From positions 1-24,557 of the forward strand of contig CADCUZ010000132.1 in NCBI GenBank assembly GCA_902806015.1: a stretch of 24,557 nucleotides of DNA, written 5' to 3'. A program made the translations under genes and the position numbers. Below, piece by piece: positions 24,548-24,557 of the stretch. Numbering within the stretch: position 1 is the stretch's first letter; each line of letters begins with the position of its first letter. The stretch is from an uncultured Rubrobacteraceae bacterium. Its GTDB lineage: Bacteria > Actinomycetota > Rubrobacteria > Rubrobacterales > Rubrobacteraceae. The notes below the pieces were generated by a model. It was not told where the DNA came from. It did no database searches and was given only the letters and a program-made list of their open reading frames with translations.

Positions 24548-24557
24548 CAACTCGTCC

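Overview
The window reads as high-GC actinobacterial chromosome, most likely Rubrobacter or a close relative. Reasons: very GC-rich third codon positions, frequent TTG and GTG starts, and a gene pair homologous to BchN/BchB, which from memory has been reported in otherwise non-photosynthetic Rubrobacter genomes. There are no phage, transposon, CRISPR, rRNA or tRNA signatures.

Left part (1-5269): the N-terminal third of an aconitase runs off the left edge on the minus strand. Then come a GT117/DUF2723 membrane glycosyltransferase (minus), a small Yip1-like membrane protein (plus), a GNAT acetyltransferase (minus), a 480-bp non-coding stretch, and an endonuclease/exonuclease/phosphatase-family hydrolase (minus) divergent from a phosphofructokinase.

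Central part (5394-11970, all plus): a phosphofructokinase homologue that has lost two metal/ATP-loop aspartates; a heavily decayed pyrimidine-nucleoside phosphorylase; a decayed DeoD-type purine-nucleoside phosphorylase; an intact BchN-like/BchB-like pair; a 92-residue helical protein behind a TATAAT promoter; and a SAM methyltransferase. The BchN/BchB-like pair is the most interesting object here. It keeps the dark-operative protochlorophyllide reductase scaffold, but by my by-eye alignment it has lost all the cysteine cluster ligands of the N subunit. In the B subunit the ligand Asp36 is Glu, the catalytic Asp and substrate His are replaced, and the C-terminal domain is absent. No BchL is present in the window. 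It looks like a repurposed, cluster-less nitrogenase-superfamily heteromer.

Right-central part (12077-19149): a lipoprotein HtrA-like protease whose catalytic Asp is Glu, with a small downstream gene; a His-rich CDF metal exporter and a YkvA/DUF1232 protein; a DUF3105-DUF305 pair coding for membrane-anchored His/Met-rich proteins; a NarL-type two-component system (minus); and an RDD membrane protein followed by a strong GC hairpin. Together these suggest an envelope-stress and metal-handling neighbourhood.

Right part (19150-24557): a degenerate patch with a broken membrane-protein gene (minus) and a broken SnoaL/DUF4440-like gene (plus), then a two-gene MacB/LolD-type ABC exporter operon (minus: ATPase, then a 1032-residue permease with two FtsX domains). 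Several genes (YIP1, the 92-aa protein, the CDF exporter) have a -10 hexamer only 6-8 bases before the start codon, which implies leaderless transcripts.
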